Position numbers and translations under genes: made by a program. A stretch of 44,380 nt of DNA from Gammaproteobacteria bacterium (GTDB taxonomy: Bacteria > Pseudomonadota > Gammaproteobacteria > Eutrophobiales > Eutrophobiaceae), in assembly GCA_016193395.1 (NCBI GenBank), contig JACPSH010000006.1, forward strand, positions 1 through 44,380, written 5' to 3'. Below the pieces are notes generated by a model that was given only the letters and a program-made list of their open reading frames with translations, was not told where the DNA came from and did no database searches. This document shows, piece after piece, positions 29,044 to 38,220 of this stretch. The first letter of the stretch is position 1; each line of letters starts with the position of its first letter.

Positions 29044-29514
29044 ATGCAATTGACGCTGTTCGCCGTTGGCAGACGTGCCAGCGGCTGGCTGCGCGAAGCG
29101 ACCGCGGATTATGCAGGCAGGTTCCCCCCGGAACTCAAACTGACTATTCGTGAAATCGCGCCGGCGCGGCGCGCGGCGAGCGAGCCGAAACCGTCCGTGC
29201 TGCGCGCCGAAGCGAAAGCGATCCTGAAGGCGATCCCCGGAAACGCCCTGGTGGTTGCCCTCGATGAACGAGGCCGGCAACAAAATACGGCGGGCCTCGC
29301 ACGCGAGCTGGCGGAATGGATGGAGACGGGCCGTTCCGTAGCGTTGGTGATCGGCGGCGCCGACGGACTTGATGCTTCCGTGATCGATGGCGCCGACGCA
29401 GTCTGGTCGCTCTCCAGCCTGACCCTGCCGCACGGGCTCGTGCGGGTGCTGTTGCTCGAGCAGCTCTACCGCGCGTGGACGATCCTGAAGGGGCATCCGT
29501 ACCATCGCGAATGA
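29044..29514 (+). CDS. rlmH: 23S rRNA (pseudouridine1915-N3)-methyltransferase
   Basis: RlmH methylates pseudouridine 1915 in helix 69 of 23S rRNA. The 156-residue protein has the SPOUT-family layout: MQLTLFAVGRRASGWLREAT, ALVVALDERGRQQNTAGLARELAEW, the knot-forming VALVIGGADGLDASVI and the C-terminal SLTLPHGLVRVLLLEQLYRAW...HPYHRE. Start is the ATG at 29044, because homologous sequence begins there. The leader DNA is wholly made of the composite repeat, with no clear ribosome-binding site, so the repeat supplies the 5' untranslated region. Confidence 0.95.
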   Translation: MQLTLFAVGRRASGWLREATADYAGRFPPELKLTIREIAPARRAASEPKPSVLRAEAKAILKAIPGNALVVALDERGRQQNTAGLARELAEWMETGRSVALVIGGADGLDASVIDGADAVWSLSSLTLPHGLVRVLLLEQLYRAWTILKGHPYHRE

Positions 29515-29546
29515 CCCCGGGCCGCTTCACCGCCAATCCGGTAGTA

Positions 29547-29731
29547 CGTCATTCCGGACCGAGGACGGCGAGGCCGGGCGAGCGTCCGGAATCCAGGTAC
29601 ATGATGGTATCCGACTTCGATCACTTTCAACCTGAGCCCGGCTTGAATAATGCCTGCGCCAGCGCGGCTCATGCGGCACGAGGGCTGGATTCCAGGTCGC
29701 GGCTGCTACGCAGCCGCGACCGGAATGACGG
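29547..29731. repeat. CGTCATTCCGG repeat, copy 1 (rlmH-maf gap)
   Basis: The block begins CGTCATTCCGGACCG and ends CCGGAATGACG, with internal GTCCGGAATCCAGG and GGGCTGGATTCCAGG arms and a perfect hairpin GTCGCGGCTG-CTACG-CAGCCGCGAC (29696-29720). It fills most of the rlmH-maf gap. Related copies lie at 32809-32948 and 35722-35791. Confidence 0.75.
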
Positions 29732-29775
29732 AAGAGACACAGATCGGCGCCGTCCTGTTTTCTAGAATCTCCATC

Positions 29776-30336
29776 GTGATTGAGATCTACCTCGCATCGA
29801 AATCGCCGCGACGACGGCAACTGCTCGATCAGCTCAGGGTGAAGTATGAAGTGCTGGACGTCGAGGTGGCGGAGCATTGGGATGGAAAGGAGACGCCGAG
29901 CGATTACGTCATGCGGCTGGCGCTGGAGAAGGCGCGCGCCGGAAAGAAGGTCGCGCCGCGGCCGCTGCCGGTGCTCGGCGCGGACACCGAGGTTGTGCTC
30001 GACGATTGCGTGCTCGGCAAACCCGCCGACCGGAATGACGCCATGCGCATGCTTATGTCGCTTTCCGGTCGCACGCATCTCGTTTACTCGGCCGTTGCGT
30101 TAATCCACGAACGAGAGGAGGCGCGTGTGAATGTCAGCCACGTCACCTTCCGCCCGCTGACAGGCGAAGAGTGCGCGCGTTACTGCAACTTGGACGAACC
30201 CTACGACAAGGCCGGCGCCTATGCCGTGCAGGGCGGCGCCGCGGCATTCATCACCGGATTGGAAGGCAGCTATTCAGGCGTGATGGGCCTGCCGCTCGAC
30301 GAAACCGCGGAACTCCTGCAGGCGATCATCCGGTAA
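29776..30336 (+). CDS. Maf-family nucleoside triphosphate pyrophosphatase
   Basis: Maf proteins hydrolyse non-canonical or selected nucleoside triphosphates (dTTP/UTP or modified nucleotides) to monophosphates. The 186-residue protein has the N-terminal IEIYLASKSPRRRQLLDQL, the acidic metal site region VLGADTEVVLDDCVLGKPADRNDAMRML, SGRTHLVYSAVAL, and the signature KAGAYAVQGGAAAFITGLEGSYSGVMGLPL. The start is a GTG at 29776, chosen because the family begins at this point; the upstream opening is repeat DNA. Sequence alone does not separate the YhdE-type from the YceF-type, though the GAYAVQG region favours YhdE. Confidence 0.9.
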   Translation: MIEIYLASKSPRRRQLLDQLRVKYEVLDVEVAEHWDGKETPSDYVMRLALEKARAGKKVAPRPLPVLGADTEVVLDDCVLGKPADRNDAMRMLMSLSGRTHLVYSAVALIHEREEARVNVSHVTFRPLTGEECARYCNLDEPYDKAGAYAVQGGAAAFITGLEGSYSGVMGLPLDETAELLQAIIR

Positions 30337-30348
30337 AATGGCCGGAAC

Positions 30349-30843
30349 ATGCCGCCAGTAGAACATTCCCCCGCAAGGATCCTGGGCTGGCGCGAATGGC
30401 TCGCGCTGCCCGATCTAGGCATCCCGGCGATCAAGGCGAAGATCGACACTGGCGCCAAGACTTCCGCTCTTCACACTTTCCGCATCGAGCCTTTCCGGAA
30501 GCGCGGCGTCGACTGCGTGCGCTTCTGGATCCATCCGCTGCGCCGGCGCACCGACATCGAGATCGCCTGCGACGCGCCGGTCGTCGATCGGCGCCTCGTC
30601 AAGGACTCGGGCGGTCATGCCGAGCATCGTTATGTCATTCTCACGCAGGTGCGCGCCGGCGAAACGCAATGGCCGGCTGAAATCACACTCACCGGACGCG
30701 ACGACATGCTGTTCCGCATGCTGCTCGGCCGCACCGCGCTGATCGCGGGCGGGCTCAAGGTCGACCCCGGCACCTCCTTCCTGCTCGGCCGCGGACTGGC
30801 GCACTCGTACCGGCGCAAGAGACGTATTACCGGCGTCAAGTGA
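30349..30843 (+). CDS. RimB-like retropepsin-type protease (Zn_protease family)
   Basis: The 164-residue protein belongs to the family labelled putative ATP-dependent zinc protease (PF05618), whose Pseudomonas member RimB was reported to cut the glutamate tails that RimK adds to ribosomal protein S6. The aspartic-protease-like motif [12 protein letters not shown] is present near residue 34, and a second conserved stretch, [24 protein letters not shown], closes the fold. It starts 12 bases after maf and ends one base before rimK, so the two are almost certainly co-expressed. Function is inferred from family and context. Confidence 0.85.
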   Translation: MPPVEHSPARILGWREWLALPDLGIPAIKAKIDTGAKTSALHTFRIEPFRKRGVDCVRFWIHPLRRRTDIEIACDAPVVDRRLVKDSGGHAEHRYVILTQVRAGETQWPAEITLTGRDDMLFRMLLGRTALIAGGLKVDPGTSFLLGRGLAHSYRRKRRITGVK

Positions 30844-30844
30844 C

Positions 30845-31750
30845 ATGAAGATCGCGATCCTTTCGCGCAAGACGCGGCTGTATTCCACCCGGCGCCTGGT
30901 GGAGGCGGCGAAGGAGCGCGGCCACCGCGTGTACGTGCTCGACCCGCTGCGCTGTTACATGAACATCACCTCGCACCGGCCCGGCATCCACTACAGGGGC
31001 GAGGACCTGCGCGGCTTCGATGCCGTGATCCCGCGCATCGGGGCCTCGATCACTTTTTACGGCACCGCCGTGCTGCGGCAATTCGAGATGATGGGCGTCT
31101 ACCCGCTGAACGAGTCCGTGGCCATCTCCCGCGCGCGCGACAAGCTCCGCGCGCTGCAACTGCTGTCCCGAAAGGGCATCGGCCTGCCGGTCACCGGTTT
31201 CGCGAGCAAGCCGGACGACATCCAGGACCTGATCGAGATGGTCGGCGGGGCGCCGCTGGTCATCAAACTGCTGCAGGGCACGCAGGGCACCGGCGTGGTG
31301 CTGGCCGAGACGCGCAAGGCGGCGGAGAGCGTGCTCGAATCCTTCCTCGGCCTCAAGGAAAGCGTGCTCGTGCAGGAGTACATCCGGGAGGCGGCGGGCG
31401 CGGACATCCGTTGTTTCATCATCGGCGGCAAAGTCGTCGCCTCTATGAAACGCCAGGCGCGCGAGGGAGAGTTTCGTTCAAACCTGCACCGCGGCGGCAC
31501 GGCGAGCGGCATCCGCATCACGCCCGAGGAGCGCTCGGCGGCGGTGCGCGCGGCGAAGACCATGGGACTGAACGTGGCCGGCGTGGACATCCTGCGCTCC
31601 AACCACGGCGCGCTGGTAATGGAAGTCAATTCCTCGCCGGGGCTGGAGGGGATCGAGAAGGCTTCCGGCAAGGATCTCGCGACCATGATCATCCAGTTCA
31701 TCGAAGAGAACGCCAGCCAGGGCCGCATCCGCACGCGCGGCCAAGGTTGA
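30845..31750 (+). CDS. rimK: RimK-family ATP-grasp alpha-L-glutamate ligase
   Basis: RimK adds glutamate residues to the C-terminus of ribosomal protein S6 using ATP. The 301-residue protein has the family start [22 protein letters not shown], the [21 protein letters not shown] segment, the ATP-grasp motifs [19 protein letters not shown] and [28 protein letters not shown], and the metal-binding [17 protein letters not shown]. It sits between the RimB-like protease and an AstE/AspA-like hydrolase with one- and two-base gaps. Confidence 0.95.
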   Translation: MKIAILSRKTRLYSTRRLVEAAKERGHRVYVLDPLRCYMNITSHRPGIHYRGEDLRGFDAVIPRIGASITFYGTAVLRQFEMMGVYPLNESVAISRARDKLRALQLLSRKGIGLPVTGFASKPDDIQDLIEMVGGAPLVIKLLQGTQGTGVVLAETRKAAESVLESFLGLKESVLVQEYIREAAGADIRCFIIGGKVVASMKRQAREGEFRSNLHRGGTASGIRITPEERSAAVRAAKTMGLNVAGVDILRSNHGALVMEVNSSPGLEGIEKASGKDLATMIIQFIEENASQGRIRTRGQG

Positions 31751-31752
31751 AG

Positions 31753-32799
31753 ATGCGGGAGGCGTTCACCATCGGCAATACGCGCGTCCGGCCCGGCGGG
31801 CGCGCGGCCATCGATATCAGGGTGCCGGACCTGTATACGCACACCGGCATGACGTTGCCAGTGCAGGTCGTGCACGGCAGACGCGACGGACCCCGGATGT
31901 TCCTGTCCGCCGCGCTGCATGGCGACGAGATCAACGGCGTCGAGATCATTCGCCGCATCATGCACGAGAAGGCGCTGAACCGGCTGCGCGGCACGCTGAT
32001 CGCGGTGCCGGTGGTCAACATCTACGGTTTCATCAGCAAGAGCCGCTACCTCCCCGACCGCCGCGACCTCAACCGCTCGTTTCCGGGATCGGAAGAAGGA
32101 TCCACCGCGGCGCGCATGGCGAATCTGTTTCTCACCGAGATCGCGGCCAAGTGCACGCACGGCATCGACCTGCACACCGGCGCCATCCACCGCGAGAACC
32201 TGCCGCAGGTGCGCGCCTGGCTGGACGATGCGGACACGGAGCGGATGGCGCGCGCCTTCTCCCTGCCGGTGATCCTCAATACCGGGATCGTGGACGGATC
32301 GCTGCGCCAGGCGGTGGAAAAAATGGGCCTGACGGTAATCGTCTACGAGGCCGGCGAGGCGCTGCGCTTCGACGAGGTGGCGATCCGCGCCGGCGTGAAC
32401 GGCGTGATCTCGGTGATGCGCGCGATCGGCATGTTGCCTCCGGTGAAACGCCAGCGGCGGCGGCGCAAGCCGCTGGTCGCCATTTCCAGCACCTGGGTGC
32501 GCGCGCCGCAGAGCGGCATCCTGCGCGCGAGCAAGCCCCTCGGGGCCCAGGTACGGAAGGGCGAACGCCTGGGCGTGGTGTCGGATCCGTTCGGGGACAA
32601 CGAGAAGGCGGTGAAGGCGAGCGCGGAGGGGATCATCATCGGGCGGACGACGATTCCGCTCGTAAACGAGGGCGAGGCGCTGTTCCACATCGCGCGCTTC
32701 GAGAGCCCGGAGACCGTGGCGGGCCACGTCGAGGAGATCCAGCAGGAGCTGAACCCGGCCACCGATGAGCTGCCGCCGGCGGAACCGCCGATCGTCTGA
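31753..32799 (+). CDS. Succinylglutamate desuccinylase/aspartoacylase-family hydrolase
   Basis: A 348-residue zinc-dependent amide hydrolase of the AstE/AspA family. The metal ligands are visible: His56 and Glu59 in ALHGDEINGVEII and His141 in GIDLHTGAIHRENLPQ; DRRDLNRSFPG carries the substrate-binding arginines. A C-terminal beta-barrel domain (about 250-330, VRAPQSGILRASKPLGAQVRKGERLGVVSDPFGDNEKAVKA) follows. The ATG lies three bases after the rimK stop. The tight linkage to rimK suggests action on glutamylated or acylated products, not arginine breakdown, but the substrate is unknown. Confidence 0.88.
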   Translation: MREAFTIGNTRVRPGGRAAIDIRVPDLYTHTGMTLPVQVVHGRRDGPRMFLSAALHGDEINGVEIIRRIMHEKALNRLRGTLIAVPVVNIYGFISKSRYLPDRRDLNRSFPGSEEGSTAARMANLFLTEIAAKCTHGIDLHTGAIHRENLPQVRAWLDDADTERMARAFSLPVILNTGIVDGSLRQAVEKMGLTVIVYEAGEALRFDEVAIRAGVNGVISVMRAIGMLPPVKRQRRRRKPLVAISSTWVRAPQSGILRASKPLGAQVRKGERLGVVSDPFGDNEKAVKASAEGIIIGRTTIPLVNEGEALFHIARFESPETVAGHVEEIQQELNPATDELPPAEPPIV

Positions 32800-32808
32800 T
32801 TTTCGCCC

Positions 32809-32948
32809 CGTCATTCCGGACCGACCCCGGCGCATGCCGGGGGGAGCGTCCGGAATCCAGGGACGACGCACAATGCCGGCGCTGTCACGGTTGCAGTCCC
32901 ATCAGGGCTGGATTCCGGAAGCGGCCTGTGGCCGTTCCGGAATGACGG
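32809..32948. repeat. CGTCATTCCGG repeat, copy 2 (between convergent genes)
   Basis: The ends are CGTCATTCCGGACCG and GGCCGTTCCGGAATGACGG. Internally there is a CCCCGGC-GCAT-GCCGGGG hairpin, the GCGTCCGGAATCCAGG arm and its partner GGGCTGGATTCCGG. The block fills the gap between the AstE-like gene and the P-type ATPase gene and could end both transcripts. Confidence 0.8.
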
Positions 32949-32955
32949 AAAAGCA

Positions 32956-35655
32956 CTAAAGCCGCGACAGAAGTTTCTTTTCCGCCTCGACGGCAATGAA
33001 TACGAACAGGCCCGCTGCGAATATCCGAGCCCAGGCATCGATACCGATGGCGCGGGTATGGAACAGGCCCTGCATCCAAGGCGTATAAGTAAACAACATC
33101 TGCAGCACGAGGACGAGCCCGATGCCGATGAGCACGAAACGGTTGCCGAACAGGCCGGCGCGGGTCAGCGCCGAGGCATAGAGAAAGCGCGTGTTCACCA
33201 GGTAGGCGGCCTGCGTGACGACCAGCGTGTTGACCGCGACCGTGCGCGCGGCTTCGAGCTCCGCGCCGCCTGACATCTCGTAGACGAACAGCCCGAAGGC
33301 GCACGACACCATCAGCACGGAAACGAGCAGCACGCGCCAGATCATGAAACCGGACAGGATCGGCGCCTGCGGATCGCGGGGCCGCCGCCGCATGATCATC
33401 GGTTCAGGCGGCTCGAAGGCGAGCGCGACGGACAACGTCACCTCGGTAACCATGTTGATCCAGAGGATGTGCGCCGGCGTGATCGGCAGCACCAGGCCGA
33501 AGGCGATGGCGAGCAGAATGGTGAAGGACTCGCCGCCATTGGTCGGCAATATGTAGAGAATCGCCTTGCGGATGTTGTCGAATACCGTGCGGCCCTCCGC
33601 CACGGCGCGCACGATGGACGCGAAATTGTCATCGGCCAGCACCATCTGCGAGGCCTCCTTGGCCACTTCCGTGCCCTTGATGCCCATGGCCACGCCGACG
33701 TCGGCGCGTTTGAGCGCCGGGGCGTCGTTGACGCCATCGCCGGTCATCGCCACCACGTGGCCGCGCGACTGCAGCGCCTCGACGAGGCGTAGCTTGTGCT
33801 CCGGGCTGGTCCGGGCAAACACCGTGGCCCGCTCCACCGCATCCGCAAGCTGCGCGTCGTCCAGGAGATCCAGGTCCGCGCCGCTCAATGGGCGCGCGCT
33901 TTCGTCGAGGCCGATCTGGCGCGCGACGGCCCCGGCGGTGCCGGCATGATCGCCGGTGACCATCTTGACCTGCACGCCCGCCGAGCGGCACTGGCGCACC
34001 GAATCCATCGCCTCCTCGCGCGGCGGATCGATGATACCGACAACGCCGAGCAGGGTGAGGTCCCGCACGTCAGGGAATGACAGCGAATCCGGCGCGCCGA
34101 TCGCGCAGCGGCGCGCGGCGATGGCGATCGTGCGCTGCGCATCCGCGCCGAACCGCTCCACCTGCGCATGCCACCATCCCGAATCGAGCGGTTCTTCGCC
34201 GGATTTCCCATGTTGCCGGGCGCAGAGCTTCAGCACCGCCTCCGGCGCGCCCTTGACGAATATCCAGCGCGCGCCGTCCAGGTCCTGCCGCAGCGTGGCC
34301 ATGAAGCGGTGCCCGGACTCGAACGGGATTGCATCGATCTCGGCATAGAGCGCGGCCAGCGCCTGTTGCCCCAGCCCCGCCTTCATGCCGAGGGCGAGCA
34401 GCGCGCCGTCGGTCGGATCCCCGCTCAGCACCCAGCCCTCGGGCGTTTCATGGATCGCGGATTCGTTGCACAGCATGGCGGCGCGGCACAGTTCCAGCAG
34501 CGCCGGGAACTTCGCTGGATCCATATTGCGCCCTTCCATGTGGAAGTCGCCGACGGGCTGGTAGCCGCTGCCCGTGACCTCGATCGGCGGCAGGCCCGCC
34601 ATCGCCACGCTGTGCACGCTCATCTCATTGCGTGTCAATGTGCCGGTCTTGTCGGAACAGATCACGGTGACCGAGCCCAGCGTCTCCACGGCCGGCAACC
34701 GGCGGATGATGGCCTTGCACGCCGCCATGCGCCTCACGCCGACTGCGAGCGTGATGGTGATGATCGCGGGCAGCGCCTCGGGGATGGCGGAAACCGCGAG
34801 CCCGACCATGGCGAGGAACATCTGTTGATGCGGATAGGTGCGCACGTACACGCCGAAGAGGTAAATGACCGCTACGGCGACGAGGATCACGATGGTGAGC
34901 GCGCGGCCGAAATCGGAAAGCTGGCGCAGCAGCGGCGTGGTGAGCTGCTCCACCCCGGCGAGCATCGCGCTGATGCGGCCGATTTCGGTGCGCAGACCGG
35001 TGGCGGTCACGACCGCGCTGGCCCGGCCGAGCGTCACCATCGTGCCGCTGTAGACCACGCAGCGGCGATCCGCGATCTGCGCGCCCTCCGCCACCGGGCG
35101 CGGGTCCTTCTCGACCGGCTCGGATTCGCCGGTCAGCGCGGCCTCGTCCATGCGCAATTCGCGCAGTTCGAGCAGCCGCGCGTCCGCCGGGACACGATCG
35201 CCGCTCTGAAGGAGGATCACGTCTCCCGGTACGAGTTCCTGCGCGGGCAGGACCAGGCGCCGACCGCCACGCAATACCATGGCCTGCGGCGACAGCAGGC
35301 GGCGCACGGCGGTGATCGCTTCTTCCGCTCGTCCCTCCTGGATGAAGCCGATGACGGCGTTGATGATCACCACGCCGAAGATCACGCCGCAGTCGACCCA
35401 CTGTTGCAGCAGCGCGGTGATCGTGCCTGCCGCGAGCAGCACGTAGATGACCGCGTTGTTGAACTGGGACAGGAAGCGTTCGACGGGACCGCGCGTATGC
35501 GGCGGCGGGAGGACGTTGGGGCCGAAGCGGGCGCGGCGCGCGGCGGCTTCCTCCGTGGTCAACCCCTCCGCGCGGGAGTCGAGCTGCGCAAGGACTTCAG
35601 CCACGGAAAGGGCGTGAAAGGGAACCGGGGAAGCGGGCTTCGCGGGCTGGTCCAT
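32956..35655 (-). CDS. P-type (P2-like) cation-transporting ATPase
   Basis: An 899-residue ion pump with all P-type landmarks: the N-terminal cation-ATPase domain (HALSVAEVLAQLDSRAEGL), the actuator motif ALTGESEPVEKD, the M4 ion site AIPEALPAIITI, the phosphorylated aspartate in ICSDKTGTLTRNEM, the nucleotide-binding FVKGAPEAVL and the hinge MTGDGVNDAPALKRADVG. About ten membrane helices are expected. PEALP in M4 and NGGES...NMVTE in M5-M6 place it in the P2 group of Ca2+-, Na+- or K+-type pumps, but the ion cannot be fixed. The ATG at 35655 is preferred; a TTG nine bases upstream is also open. Confidence 0.93.
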   Translation of the reverse strand: MDQPAKPASPVPFHALSVAEVLAQLDSRAEGLTTEEAAARRARFGPNVLPPPHTRGPVERFLSQFNNAVIYVLLAAGTITALLQQWVDCGVIFGVVIINAVIGFIQEGRAEEAITAVRRLLSPQAMVLRGGRRLVLPAQELVPGDVILLQSGDRVPADARLLELRELRMDEAALTGESEPVEKDPRPVAEGAQIADRRCVVYSGTMVTLGRASAVVTATGLRTEIGRISAMLAGVEQLTTPLLRQLSDFGRALTIVILVAVAVIYLFGVYVRTYPHQQMFLAMVGLAVSAIPEALPAIITITLAVGVRRMAACKAIIRRLPAVETLGSVTVICSDKTGTLTRNEMSVHSVAMAGLPPIEVTGSGYQPVGDFHMEGRNMDPAKFPALLELCRAAMLCNESAIHETPEGWVLSGDPTDGALLALGMKAGLGQQALAALYAEIDAIPFESGHRFMATLRQDLDGARWIFVKGAPEAVLKLCARQHGKSGEEPLDSGWWHAQVERFGADAQRTIAIAARRCAIGAPDSLSFPDVRDLTLLGVVGIIDPPREEAMDSVRQCRSAGVQVKMVTGDHAGTAGAVARQIGLDESARPLSGADLDLLDDAQLADAVERATVFARTSPEHKLRLVEALQSRGHVVAMTGDGVNDAPALKRADVGVAMGIKGTEVAKEASQMVLADDNFASIVRAVAEGRTVFDNIRKAILYILPTNGGESFTILLAIAFGLVLPITPAHILWINMVTEVTLSVALAFEPPEPMIMRRRPRDPQAPILSGFMIWRVLLVSVLMVSCAFGLFVYEMSGGAELEAARTVAVNTLVVTQAAYLVNTRFLYASALTRAGLFGNRFVLIGIGLVLVLQMLFTYTPWMQGLFHTRAIGIDAWARIFAAGLFVFIAVEAEKKLLSRL

Positions 35656-35721
35656 CAGCACCAAATTCTACGCCGACGATCCAGGCGGGCGTTGACCCGG
35701 ATCAGGATGGAATCGCCACAA

Positions 35722-35791
35722 CCCTGGATTCCGGACATCGCCCCGGCGGAAGGCCGGGGCTAAAGGCTCACACGCCGAGTCCGGAATGACG
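35722..35791. repeat. CGTCATTCCGG repeat, copy 3 (shortened)
   Basis: CCCTGGATTCCGG at the left and GTCCGGAATGACG at the right enclose a GCCCCGG...CCGGGGC hairpin. It is about half the length of the other two copies and ends one base from the hppA stop codon (complement at 35793-35795), so it is probably a 3'-end hairpin for hppA. Confidence 0.7.
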
Positions 35792-35792
35792 A

Positions 35793-37838
35793 TCAGAGCA
35801 GCGGGACGATCAGCAACGCAACGATGTTGATGATCTTGATGAGCGGGTTCACGGCCGGGCCGGCCGTGTCCTTGTAGGGATCGCCGACCGTGTCGCCGGT
35901 GACCGCGGCCTTGTGCGCATCCGAGCCCTTGCCTCCGAACTTGCCATCCTCGATGTATTTCTTGGCGTTGTCCCACGCGCCTCCGCCGGCCGTCATCGAG
36001 ATCGCAACAAAGATGCCGGTCACGATGGTGCCGAGCAGCACGCCACCCAGCGCCCGCGATCCCGCGCCCTCGCCCATCAGCCACTCCATGCCGAAGGCGA
36101 CCGCGATCGGGATCAGCACCGGCAGCAAAGACGGCACGATCATCTCCCTGATGGCCGCGCGGGTCAGCATGTCCACGGCACGCGAGTAGTCGGGCTTGGC
36201 CGTGCCTTCCATGATGCCGGCGATCTCCTTGAACTGGCGCCGCACTTCGACCACCACCGCGCCCGCGGCGCGGCCGACCGCTTCCATCGCCATCGCGCCG
36301 AACAGGTACGGCACCAGGCCGCCGATGAAGAGACCGATGATCACCGCCGGATCGGAGAGATCGAACACCGCCGACCGCCCGGCGTGCTCGAGGCTGTGCG
36401 TGTAATCCGCGAAGAGCACCAGCGCGGCGAGGCCGGCCGAGCCGATCGCATAACCCTTGGTTACCGCCTTGGTGGTGTTGCCGACCGCATCCAGCGGATC
36501 GGTGATGGCGCGAATCTCCTTCGGCAGGTGAGCCATCTCGGCGATGCCGCCGGCGTTGTCCGTGATCGGCCCGTAGGCGTCCAACGCGACGATGATGCCG
36601 GTCATGGACAGCATGGACGTGGCCGCGATGGCAATGCCGTAGAGACCGGAGAGTTCATAGGAACCGAAAATGGCGGCGCAGACGAACAGCACCGGCCAGG
36701 CCGTGGCCTTCATGGAGATGGCGAGACCGGCGATGATGTTGGTCGCATGGCCGGTAGTGGAGGCCTGCGCGATGTGCTGCACCGGCGCGAACTGCGTGCC
36801 GGTGTAGTATTCCGTGATCCAGACGAGGCCTGCGGTCAGCGCAAGACCGATCAGCGCACAACCATAGAGCGCGTTCACGCTGACGCCCTCCACGCCCTTC
36901 ATCAGCCAGTCCGTGATCGGGTAGTAGGCGATCGCCGCGAGCACGCCCGCCACGATCAGACCGCGATAGAGCGCGCCCATGATGCGGCCGCCTTCGGCCG
37001 CCTTCACGAAAAAGGTGCCGATGACGGAAGCAATAATCGATGCGCCGCCGAGCACGAGCGGATACAGCAGCACGTTGCCGCTGGTGTCGTTCAGCAGCAG
37101 GCTGCCGAGCAGCATAGTCGCGATCACGGTGACGGCATAAGTTTCGAACAGGTCCGCCGCCATGCCGGCGCAATCGCCAACGTTGTCACCGACGTTGTCC
37201 GCGATCACCGCCGGGTTGCGCGGGTCATCCTCGGGAATGCCCGCCTCGACCTTGCCGACGAGATCGGCGCCCACGTCCGCGCCCTTGGTGAAGATGCCGC
37301 CGCCGAGACGCGCGAAGATCGAGATTAGCGAACCGCCGAATCCCAGGCCAACCAATGGGGCGAGATCGACCGGCTGGCCTTCGCCCGCGAGCCAGCCGAG
37401 GAACGCGTAATAGCCGGCAACGCCGAGCAACCCCAAGCCCACCACCAGCATCCCGGTGATCGAGCCGCCGCGGAATGCCACGGTGAGCGCGGCATTCAGG
37501 CCATGTTTTGCCGCTTCCGCGGTGCGGAGGTTGGCGCGCACCGAGATGTTCATGCCGATGTAACCGGTGGCCCCGGACAGCAGCGCACCGATGAGAAACC
37601 CGACCGCCGTCTTCCAGCCAAGCGCGATGAACAGGACTACGAACAGGGCAACGCCAACCATGCCGATGGCCGTGTACTGGCGGTTGAGGTATGCGGAGGC
37701 GCCTTGTTGCACGGCGGCCGCGATCTCCTTCATGCGCTCCGAGCCCTGCGGTTGCGCGAGCACCCAGCGCACGCCCCAGGCCCCGTAGAGGATGGCAAAT
37801 ACCGCGCAGGACAAGCTGAAAATCAATGCTGTCGACAT
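35793..37838 (-). CDS. hppA: Membrane-bound proton-pumping pyrophosphatase, K+-independent type
   Basis: HppA couples hydrolysis of pyrophosphate to proton export across the membrane. The 681-residue, multi-helix protein carries the substrate-binding stretch [20 protein letters not shown] and [28 protein letters not shown] (residues 185-231), and the second acidic cluster [19 protein letters not shown]. In [10 protein letters not shown] the lysine at 457 occupies the position known to mark K+-independent enzymes; K+-dependent ones carry alanine. GGGGAG precedes the ATG. The 3' end abuts a repeat hairpin. Its role in recovering energy from pyrophosphate suits an organism with extensive phosphate metabolism. 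Confidence 0.96.
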   Translation of the reverse strand: MSTALIFSLSCAVFAILYGAWGVRWVLAQPQGSERMKEIAAAVQQGASAYLNRQYTAIGMVGVALFVVLFIALGWKTAVGFLIGALLSGATGYIGMNISVRANLRTAEAAKHGLNAALTVAFRGGSITGMLVVGLGLLGVAGYYAFLGWLAGEGQPVDLAPLVGLGFGGSLISIFARLGGGIFTKGADVGADLVGKVEAGIPEDDPRNPAVIADNVGDNVGDCAGMAADLFETYAVTVIATMLLGSLLLNDTSGNVLLYPLVLGGASIIASVIGTFFVKAAEGGRIMGALYRGLIVAGVLAAIAYYPITDWLMKGVEGVSVNALYGCALIGLALTAGLVWITEYYTGTQFAPVQHIAQASTTGHATNIIAGLAISMKATAWPVLFVCAAIFGSYELSGLYGIAIAATSMLSMTGIIVALDAYGPITDNAGGIAEMAHLPKEIRAITDPLDAVGNTTKAVTKGYAIGSAGLAALVLFADYTHSLEHAGRSAVFDLSDPAVIIGLFIGGLVPYLFGAMAMEAVGRAAGAVVVEVRRQFKEIAGIMEGTAKPDYSRAVDMLTRAAIREMIVPSLLPVLIPIAVAFGMEWLMGEGAGSRALGGVLLGTIVTGIFVAISMTAGGGAWDNAKKYIEDGKFGGKGSDAHKAAVTGDTVGDPYKDTAGPAVNPLIKIINIVALLIVPLL

Positions 37839-37997
37839 GGTGAAATCTCCCCAAATAGAAAGGTCTGTATCACTGCCGCCGGCGGGATGCCCCGTCGGCA
37901 GGGGAACTTGGATGGCCGGGCCGGCCGCAATGCGGCGCTCATCTTATATATATACGGAGCCGGGGCAAAGCCCGCGGCGGCCCGGTCGAACGAAGTG

Positions 37998-38210
37998 TTA
38001 TGCAGCGACGTCGATGAACTCGATGCTGGAGGACGGTGGGGGAATTGGCTCGCCTTCCTCTCGCAGGCCCTCAATGTGAAACTCAATGGCCTCCTGTATG
38101 AGCTTCACGACTTCTTCGCGTGTATCGCCAGTGGCGATACATCCCGGCAGGTCAGGGACATACGCCCCGTAGTTCGTTTCGCCCTTCTCGATAACTACCG
38201 CGTATCTCAC
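37998..38210 (-). CDS. hicB: HicB-type antitoxin
   Basis: A 70-residue protein with the HicB partial RNase-H-like fold: MRYAVVIEKGETNYGAYVPDLPGCIATGDTREEVVKLIQEAIEFHI. Such antitoxins bind and neutralise HicA. The GTG start lies 11 bases after the hicA stop. It is short, ending soon after the HicB core (EPIPPPSSSIEFIDVAA), with no obvious C-terminal DNA-binding domain, so autoregulation may depend on a different partner or be absent. The 159 bases between it and hppA hold the hppA leader only. Confidence 0.88.
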   Translation of the reverse strand: MRYAVVIEKGETNYGAYVPDLPGCIATGDTREEVVKLIQEAIEFHIEGLREEGEPIPPPSSSIEFIDVAA

Positions 38211-38220
38211 GGACCTTCCC

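Noticed and set aside
31099-32871. 590-codon minus-strand frame opposite rimK and the AstE-like gene
   Set aside because: Arg/His-rich shadow frame; both plus-strand genes are well supported.
34168-35763. 531-codon plus-strand frame opposite the P-type ATPase
   Set aside because: Antisense shadow without recognisable motifs.
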